Numbered from the stretch's first letter, positions 41,134 to 54,870 are shown. The stretch is 64,000 nt of DNA from Streptomyces ruber (GCF_014648075.1 NZ_BMQK01000023.1:40045-104044), one strand, 5' to 3'. Numbers and translations: made by a program. The notes: generated by a model from the sequence alone, not told the origin.

Positions 41134-43281
41134 TCATCCGATGTCCGGGGGATCGATCCGGATCCGCACCGTCTCGCCGCCTCCCCGCGCCAGCCGGGCC
41201 GCCTGCATGTTCTTCAACGCGCCGGCCAGCGCGGCGCCGCTGCCCGGCGGCACCCGGATCAACGCCCGCTGCCACCGCTCCCCCGGCGGAGGCGCCCCCA
41301 CCGGCCGGGGCCGTCCCGGATCCGGCACGGGCAGCGGAACGGGCCCGAGCACCGCGGCGTCCGCCGGCAGTTCGGCACCGGCGAGAAAGGCGGCCACCGC
41401 GTCCGCCGTCCCCGACACCGCGGCCATGCGCGACACGGGCGGGAACCCCAGCTCGGCCCGCTCGGCGAGTTCCCGCACCGCGTGCCCCACCGGGTCCCAC
41501 CGCACGAGCGCCTGCACGGGCCGCAGGGTCGGCTCGGCGACGATCACCACCGTGCCGCCGGCCCCCTGGTCCCGCACCAGTGCCGCCGCGCCGATCCAGC
41601 GCCGCAGCGCGTCCTCCGCGGCCCGCAGGTCGGGCCGGACGAGCATCGCCCAGCCGTCGAGGAGCAGCGCGGCCGCGTACCCGCCCTCGGCGACCGGCTC
41701 GGCCCCCGGGGTGCTCACCACCAGCGCGGGCGTGTCCGGCACGGTGTCCAGGACCTGCTCGCGCCCGGACGTCCGGACCGGCACCGCGGGGAAGGCCCGC
41801 CCCAGCTCCTCGGCGGTCCGCCGCGCCCCCACGACCTGGGCGCGCAACCGGGAACCACCGCACTCCGGACAGTGCCAGTCCGCCTCCTCCCGTCCGCACC
41901 AACCGCACCGCAGGGCCCCGGCGTCCTGGGCCTGAAGCGGCCCGGCGCAGTGCCGGCACCGCGCGGGCTCCCGGCACCGCGCACAGGCCAGCCGGGGCAC
42001 GTAACCCCGGCGGGGCACCTGGACCAGCACCGGACCCCGCCGCAGTCCGTCGCGCGCCACCTGCCAGGCGAGGCTCGGCAGCCGGGCCGCGCGCGCCGCC
42101 TCGTCCCGGGCCAGTTCGGCGTCGCCGACGGTGCGCACCAGGGGCGCCGCCGCCCGGACCCGCTCCCGGTCGGCGACGAGCGGCGCCGCCCAGCCGCTCT
42201 CGACGAGCTGCGCGGCCTCGACGGTGCAGGTCCAGCCGCCGAGCAGGAAGGCGCACCGATCCCGGGTCGCCCGCAGCTCCAGCACCTCCCGCACGTGCGG
42301 GAAGGGAGCGTGGTCGTCGCTGTGCCCGGCGTCCCCGTCGTCCCAGACGACCACCAGCCCCAGGTTCCGCACGGGGGCGAACATGGCCGCCCGGGTCCCG
42401 ACGACGGCCCGTACGGACCCACGCCGCACCGCGAGCCACTCCCGGTACCGCCGCTCCTGCCCCGCGTCGGCGGTGAGCAGGGCGTGCTGCCCCTCGCCGA
42501 GCAGCTCGCGCAGGGCGGCGTCGACCCGGGCCGCGGGCCGCCCGGCCGGTACGACGACCAGCGCACCGCGTCCCGACGCGAGCGTGGCCTGCACGGCCCG
42601 CCCGATCTCCTCCGCCCACGAAGGCCCGGGCAGCGCGGTCCACACGGCGCGCGGCGCGCCCCCGGCCGCGAGCGCCTCCAGGAACTCGGCGCCCCGCCCG
42701 TACCGTAGCCACGGCCCCGGCTCGGGCGCGCCGGGCGGCGGCGGGGGCGGACCCGTCTCCCTGGCCTCGGCCCGTGCGTGCCGCGGCGGCACGGCCAGCT
42801 GCAGCACGTCGGCCAGGCTCCCGGCGTACCGGTCGGCGACGGCCCGGGCCAGCTCCAGCAGCTCCGGACCGAGCACCGGCTCGGGCGAGACGACCTGCGC
42901 CAGGGCGGCCAGCGGCCCCGAGTAGTCCGACTCGGCGACCCGCTCGACGAGGAACCCGTCGATCAGGGAGCCGCCCTCCCGCCGCCCTTCGCGCACGTTC
43001 CGCCCGCCGGCCCCGAAGCGGACCCGAACCCGCACCCCCGGCTGTGCGACGGCGTCCAGCTCCTCGGGCACGGCGTAGTCGAAGTACCGGTCGAGATGCA
43101 GCACCCCCTTGTCGACCAGCACCCGCGCGACGGGCAGCTCCTTGGCCAATGCGGCCCCCCGCCACGTCCGCGGCTTGGCCCTGGGCGCCTTGTTCTTGCG
43201 CACGGCCTCCCGGATGAGCGCGAGCTGCTCCGGCACCGCCCCCTCGGCGCCGCCGCTCCCCCGCCTGTTGTCGCTGCTCAC
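41134..43281 (-). CDS. priA: Primosomal protein N' (PriA), actinobacterial type lacking helicase motifs
   Basis: A 715-residue PriA homologue for replication restart. The N-terminal 3'-binding domain (LVDKGVLHLDRYFDYAVPEEL region) and the zinc domain are intact: four CxxC pairs at Cys 433/436, 442/445, 459/462 and 471/474. The P-loop position reads LPGPSWAEE (217-225) without G-K-T, and the DEAH position reads WDDGDAGH (313-320). This fits the actinobacterial PriA group, which is not expected to be an ATP-driven helicase. A GTG start is used but has a weak ribosome site. Confidence 0.9.
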   Translation of the reverse strand: MSSDNRRGSGGAEGAVPEQLALIREAVRKNKAPRAKPRTWRGAALAKELPVARVLVDKGVLHLDRYFDYAVPEELDAVAQPGVRVRVRFGAGGRNVREGRREGGSLIDGFLVERVAESDYSGPLAALAQVVSPEPVLGPELLELARAVADRYAGSLADVLQLAVPPRHARAEARETGPPPPPPGAPEPGPWLRYGRGAEFLEALAAGGAPRAVWTALPGPSWAEEIGRAVQATLASGRGALVVVPAGRPAARVDAALRELLGEGQHALLTADAGQERRYREWLAVRRGSVRAVVGTRAAMFAPVRNLGLVVVWDDGDAGHSDDHAPFPHVREVLELRATRDRCAFLLGGWTCTVEAAQLVESGWAAPLVADRERVRAAAPLVRTVGDAELARDEAARAARLPSLAWQVARDGLRRGPVLVQVPRRGYVPRLACARCREPARCRHCAGPLQAQDAGALRCGWCGREEADWHCPECGGSRLRAQVVGARRTAEELGRAFPAVPVRTSGREQVLDTVPDTPALVVSTPGAEPVAEGGYAAALLLDGWAMLVRPDLRAAEDALRRWIGAAALVRDQGAGGTVVIVAEPTLRPVQALVRWDPVGHAVRELAERAELGFPPVSRMAAVSGTADAVAAFLAGAELPADAAVLGPVPLPVPDPGRPRPVGAPPPGERWQRALIRVPPGSGAALAGALKNMQAARLARGGGETVRIRIDPPDIG

Positions 43282-43354
43282 GCTTGCATTCTTACCAAAC
43301 GGCACTGACAGGGCCGCCGCCCCCGGACGGTTGCGCCCGGCCCCCGTACGCCTC

Positions 43355-43391
43355 GGGGCCCGGCTCCCCGCGGTGCGGTGAGCCGGGCCCC
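43355..43391 (-). terminator. Terminator after metK
   Basis: Perfect 12-bp arms GGGGCCCGGCTC and GAGCCGGGCCCC with a 13-nt loop, starting 24 nt beyond the metK stop and before the priA start. It separates the two genes' transcripts. Confidence 0.8.
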
Positions 43392-43415
43392 ATGGAAGCG
43401 ACGCGGAGAGGGCGG

Positions 43416-44624
43416 TTACAGGCCCGCGGCCTTCCGCAGTTCCTCCACCCGGTCCGTGCGCTCCCACGTGAAGTCGGGGAGCTCGCGGCCGAAGTGGCCG
43501 TACGCCGCGGTCTGGGCGTAGATCGGGCGGAGCAGGTCGAGGTCGCGGATGATGGCGGCCGGGCGGAGGTCGAAGACCGTGGTGATCGCGTTCTCGATCT
43601 TCTCCACGTCGGCCTTGGCGGTGCCGAAGGTCTCCACGAAGAGACCGACCGGCTCGGCCTTGCCGATCGCGTAGGCGACCTGGACCTCGCAGCGCGAGGC
43701 CAGACCGGCCGCGACGACGTTCTTGGCGACCCAGCGCATCGCGTACGCCGCCGAGCGGTCGACCTTGGACGGGTCCTTGCCGGAGAAGGCGCCGCCGCCG
43801 TGCCGGGCCATGCCGCCGTACGTGTCGATGATGATCTTGCGGCCGGTCAGGCCCGCGTCACCCATCGGGCCGCCGATCTCGAAGCGGCCGGTGGGGTTGA
43901 CCAGCAGGCGGTAGCCCTCGGTGTCCAGCTTGATGCCCTCGTCCAGGAGCGCCTTCAGCTCCGGCTCCACCACGAACTCGCGGATGTCGGGTGCGAGCAG
44001 CGAGTCCAGGTCGATGTCGGACGCGTGCTGCGAGGAGACCACGACCGTGTCCAGGCGGACCGCCTTGTCACCGTCGTACTCGATGGTGACCTGGGTCTTG
44101 CCGTCCGGGCGCAGGTAGGGGATCGTGCCGTTCTTGCGGACGTCGGAGAGGCGCTTGGACAGGCGGTGCGCCAGGAAGACCGGCAGCGGCATCAGCGTCG
44201 GCGTCTCGTCCGTCGCGTAGCCGAACATCAGGCCCTGGTCGCCCGCGCCCTGCCTGTCCAGCTCGTCCTCGTCGCCCTCGACCCGGTTCTCGTACGCCGT
44301 GTCGACGCCCTGCGCGATGTCCGGCGACTGCGAGCCGATCGACACCGACACACCGCAGGAGGCGCCGTCGAAGCCCTTCTTCGACGAGTCGTAGCCGATC
44401 TCCAGGATCTTGTCGCGCACCAGCTGGGGGATCGGCGCGTACGCCTTGGTGGTGACCTCGCCAGCCACGTGCACCAGGCCGGTGGTGATCAGGGTCTCGA
44501 CAGCGACCCGGGAGGTCGGGTCCTCGCGCAGGAGCGCGTCGAGGATGGCATCGCTGATCTGGTCGGCGATCTTGTCGGGGTGGCCCTCGGTCACGGACTC
44601 CGAGGTGAACAGGCGACGGGACAC
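43416..44624 (-). CDS. metK: S-adenosylmethionine synthetase
   Basis: A 402-residue enzyme making S-adenosylmethionine from methionine and ATP. SESVTEGHPDKIADQISDA begins the ATP site; GAGDQGLMFGYATDETP is the conserved hexapeptide-like loop; GGGAFSGKDPSKVDRSAAY is the phosphate-binding P-loop. GTG start with GGGAGC upstream. It follows coaBC with a 240-bp gap and is likely monocistronic. In Streptomyces SAM levels also influence antibiotic production. Confidence 0.98.
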   Translation of the reverse strand: MSRRLFTSESVTEGHPDKIADQISDAILDALLREDPTSRVAVETLITTGLVHVAGEVTTKAYAPIPQLVRDKILEIGYDSSKKGFDGASCGVSVSIGSQSPDIAQGVDTAYENRVEGDEDELDRQGAGDQGLMFGYATDETPTLMPLPVFLAHRLSKRLSDVRKNGTIPYLRPDGKTQVTIEYDGDKAVRLDTVVVSSQHASDIDLDSLLAPDIREFVVEPELKALLDEGIKLDTEGYRLLVNPTGRFEIGGPMGDAGLTGRKIIIDTYGGMARHGGGAFSGKDPSKVDRSAAYAMRWVAKNVVAAGLASRCEVQVAYAIGKAEPVGLFVETFGTAKADVEKIENAITTVFDLRPAAIIRDLDLLRPIYAQTAAYGHFGRELPDFTWERTDRVEELRKAAGL

Positions 44625-44864
44625 AACGCTCCCTGGGGTTGCAGCGGCTGCTGGCTGATCATGGGTGGACGGGACGGGGGCTGCGCCCGGCGTCGTCCGA
44701 GAACAGTTTACGGGTCGCGCTTCGCCGCGGTCCCACCCGTCTCGCCTCTCGGAAACGCTGTGACCTGCGGCACCCGCATTCTGCCCACACCCGATGGAGG
44801 TTCGCTAGAGCAGCCACGCCCGGATGCACGGGGTGGGAGGGGGCCGTGAAGCGGCCGCCGGCGG

Positions 44865-46067
44865 TCAGGCGAGGCGTTCCGCCACCAGATCCCACACGGT
44901 CTCGGCCAGCGCTTCCTTGGGCCCGAACGGTACGGAGGTCTCGCTTCCGTCCGCGCCGAGCACCACGGCCTCGTTCTGCTCTGAGCCGAACGTCTTGCGC
45001 TCCCCCACCTCGTTGACCACGAGGAGGTCGCAACCCTTGCGACGGAGTTTCGCCCGGCCGTTGGCGAGCACGTCGTCCGTCTCGGCCGCGAAGCCGACGA
45101 CCACCTGGCCGGGGCGGGGGCGGCCGGCCGAGATCTCCGCGAGGACGTCGGGGTTGCGGACCAGGACGACCGGGTCCGGATCGGCGCCCTCCTTCTTCTT
45201 GATCTTCCCGGTGGCGTACGTCTCCGGGCGGAAGTCCGCGACCGCCGCCGCCATCACCACCGCGTCCGCGTCGGCGGCCGCCTCGACCACCGCCTCGCGG
45301 AGCTGCGCCGCGGTGCCCACCGGAACGACGTCCACGCCCGCCGGGTCGGGCAGCCCCGTGTTCGCGGCCACCAGGGTGACCCGGGCGCCGCGGGCGGCCG
45401 CCGTGCGGGCGAGCGCGTACCCCTGCTTGCCGGAGGAGCGGTTGCCGAGGAAGCGGACGGGGTCGAGGGGCTCACGGGTGCCGCCCGCGCTGACGACCAC
45501 GTGCCGGCCGGCCAGGTCGGGCGCGGTGACCCCGCGCGCGAGCACCCGGCGGCAGACCTCGAAGATCTCCCCCGGCTCGGGCAGCCTCCCCTTGCCGCTG
45601 TCGGCGCCGGTCAGCCGGCCGACCGCGGGCTCGATGACGACCGCGCCCCGGCGGCGCAGCGTCGCCACGTTCTCCTGGGTGGCCGGGTGCTCCCACATCT
45701 CGGTGTGCATGGCCGGAGCGAAGACCACCGGGCAGCGGGCCGTGAGGAGCGTGTTGGTGAGCAGGTCGTCGGCCAGGCCGTGGGCGGCCTTGGCGAGCAT
45801 GTCGGCGGTGGCGGGGGCCACGACGACCAGGTCGGCCTGCTGGCCGATGCGGACGTGGGGGACCTCGTGGACGTCCGACCACACCTCGGTGGAGACCGGG
45901 TGGCCGGAGAGCGCGGACCAGGTCGCGGCGCCGACGAAGCGGAGCGCGGACGCGGTGGGGACCACACGGACGTCGTGCCCCGACTCCGTCAGCCTGCGCA
46001 GCAGCTCACAGGCCTTGTACGCGGCGATCCCACCGCTGACCCCCAGAACGACCTTCGGCTTGCCCAC
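44865..46067 (-). CDS. coaBC: Phosphopantothenoylcysteine synthetase/decarboxylase
   Basis: A 400-residue bifunctional CoA enzyme. The N-terminal flavin decarboxylase (CoaC) has GVSGGIAAYKACELLRRL and the catalytic His71 (VPHVRI); the C-terminal CTP-dependent ligase (CoaB) has SAGGTREPLDPVRFLGNRSS and GKIKKKEG. Two decarboxylase positions differ from the E. coli pattern: PAMH (118-121) instead of PAMN, and ADSGKGR (155-161) without the active-site Cys. This may be normal for actinobacteria. GTG chosen for GGAGG upstream. Confidence 0.93.
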   Translation of the reverse strand: MGKPKVVLGVSGGIAAYKACELLRRLTESGHDVRVVPTASALRFVGAATWSALSGHPVSTEVWSDVHEVPHVRIGQQADLVVVAPATADMLAKAAHGLADDLLTNTLLTARCPVVFAPAMHTEMWEHPATQENVATLRRRGAVVIEPAVGRLTGADSGKGRLPEPGEIFEVCRRVLARGVTAPDLAGRHVVVSAGGTREPLDPVRFLGNRSSGKQGYALARTAAARGARVTLVAANTGLPDPAGVDVVPVGTAAQLREAVVEAAADADAVVMAAAVADFRPETYATGKIKKKEGADPDPVVLVRNPDVLAEISAGRPRPGQVVVGFAAETDDVLANGRAKLRRKGCDLLVVNEVGERKTFGSEQNEAVVLGADGSETSVPFGPKEALAETVWDLVAERLA

Positions 46068-46128
46068 CGGGCCTCCCGCCCTTCGACGACGTACGCATGC
46101 ACGCATGCAGGGACACATCCATGACACA

Positions 46129-46163
46129 CCACAGGCCCGGCAGCCGTGCTGCCGGGCCTGTGG
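46129..46163 (-). terminator. Terminator after rpoZ
   Basis: Perfect 15-bp arms CCACAGGCCCGGCAG/CTGCCGGGCCTGTGG with loop CCGTG, 16 nt beyond the rpoZ stop. Confidence 0.88.
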
Positions 46164-46179
46164 CGGGAGAAAGCAGTGC

Positions 46180-46452
46180 TTACTGCCCCGGGCCCTCGAT
46201 GGCCTCGGACGTCAGCAGACCCGCGTTGATCTCGCGCAGGGCGATCGAGAGCGGCTTCTCGTGCACGTGGGTGTCGACGAGCGGACCCACGTACTCGAGC
46301 AGGCCCTCGCCGAGCTGCGAGTAGTACGCGTTGATCTGACGGGCACGCTTGGCCGCGTAGATCACGAGGCTGTACTTCGAGTCCGTGGCCTCGAGGAGCT
46401 CGTCGATCGGCGGGTTGATGATGCCCTCGGGCGCGGAGATGGAAGAGGACAC
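46180..46452 (-). CDS. rpoZ: RNA polymerase omega subunit
   Basis: A 90-residue omega subunit that aids assembly of beta'. IDELLEATDSKYSLVIYAAKRARQINAYY is the conserved helix pair (given in part), ending with KPLSIALREINAGLL. GTG start with GGAAGG. It lies 71 bp after gmk, the classical gmk-rpoZ pairing. Confidence 0.97.
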   Translation of the reverse strand: MSSSISAPEGIINPPIDELLEATDSKYSLVIYAAKRARQINAYYSQLGEGLLEYVGPLVDTHVHEKPLSIALREINAGLLTSEAIEGPGQ

Positions 46453-46523
46453 GCTCTACCTTCCGATGGATGGGAAAGAATCAGTCTGTGCGATCGGTAC
46501 GATCCGGGCAACGTCCGTCACGA

Positions 46524-47081
46524 TCACACAACGTCCATCAAGGCTAGCAGCTCGCGCGCCACGTCCTCGACGGAGGTGTTGACCAGGGTGGTGTCGAACT
46601 CCGGCTCGGCCGCGAGTTCGATCTTGGCAGCCTCCAGGCGGCGCTCGATCACCGCGGGCGCCTCGGTGCCACGCCCGGTGAGCCTGCGCACGAGCTCCTC
46701 CCAGGAGGGAGGGGCCAGGAACACCAGTTGAGCCTCGGACATGGACTCACGGACCTGCCGCGCGCCCTGGAGGTCGATCTCCAGGAGCACGGGCTCACCC
46801 GCCTCCAGCCGTTCGACGACAGCGCCACGGGGCGTCCCGTAGCGGTTGCCGGCGAACTCGGCCCATTCCAGCAGCTCGCCGTTGGCGATCAGCTTGTCCA
46901 TCTCCTCGTCGCTGACGAAGAAGTAGTGGACCCCGTGCTGCTCGCCGGGGCGCGGCTTGCGGGTCGTCGCCGACACCGAGAGCCAGACCTCGGGGTGTTC
47001 CTTGCGCATATGGGCGACGACCGTGCTCTTGCCGACCCCCGAGGGGCCGGAGAGCACGGTCAGCCGCGGACGTTCGCTCAT
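46524..47081 (-). CDS. gmk: Guanylate kinase
   Basis: A 185-residue kinase converting GMP to GDP. P-loop GPSGVGKST at residues 12-20, GMP-binding SVSATTRKPRPGE with HGVHYFFVS, and LLEIDLQGARQV. It is flanked by mihF and rpoZ on the same strand with short gaps (37 and 71 bp), giving the common pyrF-mihF-gmk-rpoZ order. Confidence 0.97.
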   Translation of the reverse strand: MSERPRLTVLSGPSGVGKSTVVAHMRKEHPEVWLSVSATTRKPRPGEQHGVHYFFVSDEEMDKLIANGELLEWAEFAGNRYGTPRGAVVERLEAGEPVLLEIDLQGARQVRESMSEAQLVFLAPPSWEELVRRLTGRGTEAPAVIERRLEAAKIELAAEPEFDTTLVNTSVEDVARELLALMDVV

Positions 47082-47118
47082 GCAGCGATTATTCCAGGAA
47101 TCCCGGGGTGTCCGGGAA

Positions 47119-47442
47119 TCAGGATGCCGTGCTGCCGAACTCGCGCTCCAGGGAGGCGATCTGGTTGGAACCGAGGCCTCGCACACGACGGCTCTCGGAG
47201 ATACCGAGCCGCTCCATGATCTGCTTGGCGCGGACCTTGCCCACGCCCGGCAGCGACTCAAGGAGGGCGGAGACCTTCATCTTGCCGATGACGTCGTTCT
47301 CCTGGCCCTGCTTGATGACCTCGTGGAGGGAGGCGCCGGAGTGCTTCAGTCGATTCTTGACCTCGGCCCGCTCCCGGCGAGCCGCGGCGGCCTTTTCGAG
47401 CGCGGCTGCGCGCTGTTCAGGGGTAAGGGGCGGAAGAGCCAC
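47119..47442 (-). CDS. mihF: Actinobacterial integration host factor sIHF
   Basis: A 107-residue nucleoid-associated protein. The N-terminal long helix (PEQRAAALEKAAAARRERAE) and the helix-two-turns-helix DNA-binding domain with SLPGVGKVRAKQIMERLGIS are characteristic. sIHF binds DNA without sequence preference, bends it, and in Streptomyces affects nucleoid condensation, sporulation septation and antibiotics. GTG chosen for the GAGGTGA site 7 nt upstream. Confidence 0.95.
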   Translation of the reverse strand: MALPPLTPEQRAAALEKAAAARRERAEVKNRLKHSGASLHEVIKQGQENDVIGKMKVSALLESLPGVGKVRAKQIMERLGISESRRVRGLGSNQIASLEREFGSTAS

Positions 47443-47777
47443 GCCTACGTCACCTCGGATGTCGAACTGTCGGATACGGACCGGTGAGGAACCTAGTCGC
47501 CCCACACCTGGGGAGCCACGAGCAACACGCTCGCCCGTTGTCCCCCACTGTCTTGAGAGGCGCGGGAGGCGCCCCCACTCGTCGGAGACTAGCGGCCAAG
47601 TCCGCCAGAGTCAGCGAGAACAGCGGAAAAGTCCTGGTCAGCCTCCATGGAGTCGGACATACCGGCCATAACGACCCTGTTTTGCGGGTGTATTCGGACT
47701 CGGAGCGGCCGAGATCACACTCATCGGATGTTTGAGCGGGGCCCTCAGGCGAAAGACGCAGTAGAGCCGGGGAGGTC
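47443..47777. other. 335-bp intergenic region upstream of mihF
   Basis: Between pyrF and mihF, both leftward. GC content is lower than in the coding DNA, especially 47590-47720. It should contain the mihF promoter and a long leader, but I could not identify boxes with confidence. A 26-codon minus-strand frame (47589-47669) has atypical codon use and is not called. Confidence 0.4.
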
Positions 47778-48619
47778 TCAGGAGGAGGCCACCGCCGAGG
47801 CGATCTCCGCCGCGAAGCGCTCCGCCGAGACCCGCAGCGCGGAGACGTCCGGTCCGTGGCGCAGGACACCCCGGCTGACGTTCGGCACCACCTGGCGCAG
47901 GGCCGCGCCGAACACACCGGGCAGGTCCGCCGCGGTGGCCCCTTGCGCCCCGATCCCGGGCGCCAGCAGCGGCCCGTTGATCTCCAGGTCGTACGAGGAG
48001 AGGTCGCCCAGCGTCGCGCCCACGACCGCGCCGAAGGAGCCCATCGGCCGGGCTCCCGCGTTCTCGGCCGCGAGCCGGGCCAGCATGGTCGCGCCGACGC
48101 TCCGCCCGTCCTCGCGCACGGCGTGCTGCACCTCGCGGCCCTCCGGGTTCGAGGTCAGTGCCAGCACGAACAGACCCGTCCCGTTCTCGCGGGCCAGGTC
48201 GACAGCCGGTTTCAGCGAGCCGTACCCGAGGTAGGGCGACACGGTCAGGGCGTCGGAGAACAGCGGCGCGTCCCTGTGCAGGAAGCTCTCCGCGTACGCG
48301 GCCATGGTCGAGCCGATGTCGCCGCGCTTGGCGTCCATGACCACCAGGGCGCCCGCGGCCCGCGCCGCCGCGACGGACCTCTCGAGCACGGCGACGCCGC
48401 GCGAGCCGAAACGCTCGAAGAACGCGCTCTGCGGCTTCAGGACGGCCACCCGGTCGGCCAGCGCCTCCACGACGGTGCGGCTGAACCGCTCCAGGCCGGC
48501 CACGTCGTCGTTCAGGCCCCACTCGGCGAGCAGGGACGCGTGCGGGTCGATGCCGACGCACAGGGGGCCGCGCTCGTCCATGGCGCGGCGCAGCCGGGCG
48601 CCGAAGGGCTCAGGTGCAG

Positions 48620-48623
<4 letters not shown>
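47778..48623 (-). CDS. pyrF: Orotidine 5'-phosphate decarboxylase (long type)
   Basis: A 281-residue enzyme making UMP from OMP. The catalytic Asp-x-Lys-x-x-Asp is in VVMDAKRGDIGSTMAAYA, and LVPGIGAQG-like LLAPGIGAQGATAADLPG forms the phosphate site. Its length and N-terminus (PLCVGIDPHASLLAEWGL) place it in the long subfamily of actinobacteria. The ATG overlaps the pyrD stop by 4 bp, so the two are coupled. Confidence 0.96.
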
Positions 48624-49726
<1,103 letters not shown>

Positions 49727-49763
49727 GTCGAAGTACCCGTAGTGTCCTCAGTGTCCTCATGAA

Positions 49764-49793
49764 GAGGGGGACACCGTTTCCGGTGTCCCCCTC
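49764..49793 (-). terminator. Terminator between carB and pyrD
   Basis: Perfect 13-bp arms (49764-49776 and 49781-49793; core GGGGGACACCG/CGGTGTCCCCC) with loop TTTC, 14 nt beyond the carB stop and 38 nt before the pyrD ATG. It may end or attenuate the pyrR-carB transcript. Confidence 0.85.
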
Positions 49794-49806
49794 GGGGCTG
49801 GTGCGG

Positions 49807-53107
<3,301 letters not shown>

Positions 53108-53115
<8 letters not shown>

Positions 53116-54265
53116 GCTGGTCCTCCATCAGGGAGACGAAGCGGTCGAACAGGTAGGCGGCGTCGTGCGGGCCGGCGGCCGCTTCGGGGTGGTACTGGAC
53201 GCTGAAGGCCGGCTTGTCGAGGAGCTGGAGGCCCTCCACCACGTTGTCGTTGAGGCAGACGTGGGAGACCTCGGCGCGGCCGAAGGGGGTCTCGGACACC
53301 TTGTCGAGCGGGGCGTCGACGGCGAAGCCGTGGTTGTGCGCGGTGACCTCGACCTTGCCGGTCGTACGGTCCTGCACCGGCTGGTTGATGCCGCGGTGGC
53401 CGTACTTCAGCTTGTAGGTGCCGAAGCCGAGCGCGCGCCCGAGGAGCTGGTTGCCGAAGCAGATGCCGAACAGCGGGGTGCCGCGCTCCAGGACGCCCTG
53501 CATCAGGGCGACGGGGTGGTCGGCGGTGGCCGGGTCGCCCGGGCCGTTGGAGAAGAACACGCCGTCCGGGCTCGCCGCGTAGATGTCGTCGAGCGTGGCG
53601 GTGGCGGGCAGCACGTGCACCTCTATGCCGCGCTCGGCCATGCGGTGCGGGGTCATGCCCTTGATGCCGAGGTCCACGGCGGCGACGGTGAACTTCTTCT
53701 CGCCGATCGCGGGGACGACGTACGCCTCCTCGGTGGTGACCTCCTCGTACAGGCTGGCGCCCTTCATCTCGGGGGCCTCCTGGACACGTGCCACCAGTGC
53801 GGCGTCGTCCCTCACCGCGTCCCCGCTGAAGATGCCGACGCGCATGGCGCCGCGCTCGCGCAGGTGCCGGGTGAGCGCCCGGGTGTCGATGCCGGAGATA
53901 CCGACGACGCCCTGCGCCGCGAGCTCGTCGTCCAGCGTGCGCCGGTGACGCCAGCTGGACGGCACGCGCGCGGGGTCCCGCACGACATACCCCGCCACCC
54001 AGATCCGCTTGCTCTCCGGGTCCTCGTCGTTGACGCCGGTGTTGCCGACGTGCGGGGCGGTCATCACGACGACCTGGCGGCGGTACGACGGGTCGGTGAG
54101 GGTCTCCTGGTAGCCGGTCATGCCGGTGGAGAACACCGCCTCGCCGAAGGTCTCCCCCACGGCCCCGTAGGCACGGCCGCGGAAGATCCGGCCGTCCTCC
54201 AGGACGAGTACGGCGGGGGGCGCCCCCTTCCTCTGAGAGGCGGTCCCCTGCTTGGAGGTGGTCAT
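53108..54265 (-). CDS. carA: Carbamoyl-phosphate synthase small chain
   Basis: A 385-residue class I glutamine amidotransferase that delivers ammonia to CarB. The nucleophile is in PLFGICFGNQLLGRAL and the His-Glu pair in FSVQYHPEAAAGP; the N-terminal domain contains GYQETLTDPSY. ATG at 54265 overlaps the stop of the upstream PH-like protein gene (ATGA), so translation is coupled. Confidence 0.97.
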
Positions 54266-54870
54266 CGTGCGCCTTCCGTTTCCTTCTGCCCGGTCTCGTC
54301 GACCGTTTCGATCATCTGGTTGAGGGTTTCGACCCATTCGTTGTGCTCGGCCGCGTGGTCGGAGCGGAACCCGGAGTCGATCAGCTTGCCGCCGTGCTCC
54401 CACGTGACGATCAGCAGACCGCCCTCGGTGAGGACCTTGCCGGCGATGCCCTTGTCGAGCCGGGCCTCGCGCAGCGCGGCCACGGGGACGAAGAAGTCGG
54501 CCGCTCCGGGGCGCACGACGTCCAGACCCGCTTCCGTCAGCGTGAGCTCGGCCCGGCTGCGCGTGCCCAGGCCGTGGGCCACGATCCGGTCCAGCCACTG
54601 TCCGGCGGTGGTGGAGCCGTGGTAGCGGCCGCTCATCTCCAGTTTCGCCGCACCCGGCTCGTCAGGCGTGGACGGCAGCTCCGGCAGGTCGCCCTGGAGG
54701 GTGCCGCGCCACTTCCAGCCCTCGCGCATCAGCCAGTAGACGAGGGCGACGAACAGGGCGAGGCCCACGAGCCACCCGATGCGGGCGGCCCAGTCGGTCA
54801 CTTCGGCCGACTTCTGTTCGGCGGCGAGTACGGCTGCCTCTGCGGCGGCCGACGAAATCAGAGATGTCAC
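54262..54870 (-). CDS. PH-like domain membrane protein in the pyr operon
   Basis: A 202-residue protein with one membrane helix (residues about 29-47, RIGWLVGLALFVALVYWLM), a linker, and a beta-rich PH-like domain (about residues 78-175: LEMSGRYHGSTTAGQWLDRI, LTLTEAGLDVVR, DFFVPVAALREARL, GGLLIVTWEHGGKL). It overlaps both pyrC (GTGA) and carA (ATGA), so it is fully inside the pyrimidine operon. No enzymatic motif is present. The tight embedding suggests a link to the pyrimidine enzymes at the membrane, but the role is unknown. Confidence 0.85.
   Translation of the reverse strand: MTSLISSAAAEAAVLAAEQKSAEVTDWAARIGWLVGLALFVALVYWLMREGWKWRGTLQGDLPELPSTPDEPGAAKLEMSGRYHGSTTAGQWLDRIVAHGLGTRSRAELTLTEAGLDVVRPGAADFFVPVAALREARLDKGIAGKVLTEGGLLIVTWEHGGKLIDSGFRSDHAAEHNEWVETLNQMIETVDETGQKETEGAR

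Noticed and set aside
44625..44864. SAM riboswitch in front of metK
   Set aside because: No conserved SAM-I or SAM-II core elements are visible in the 240-bp gap.
47589..47669. 26-codon minus-strand frame upstream of mihF
   Set aside because: Codon use is atypical (many T-ending codons), no ribosome site is evident, and the peptide resembles nothing I know.
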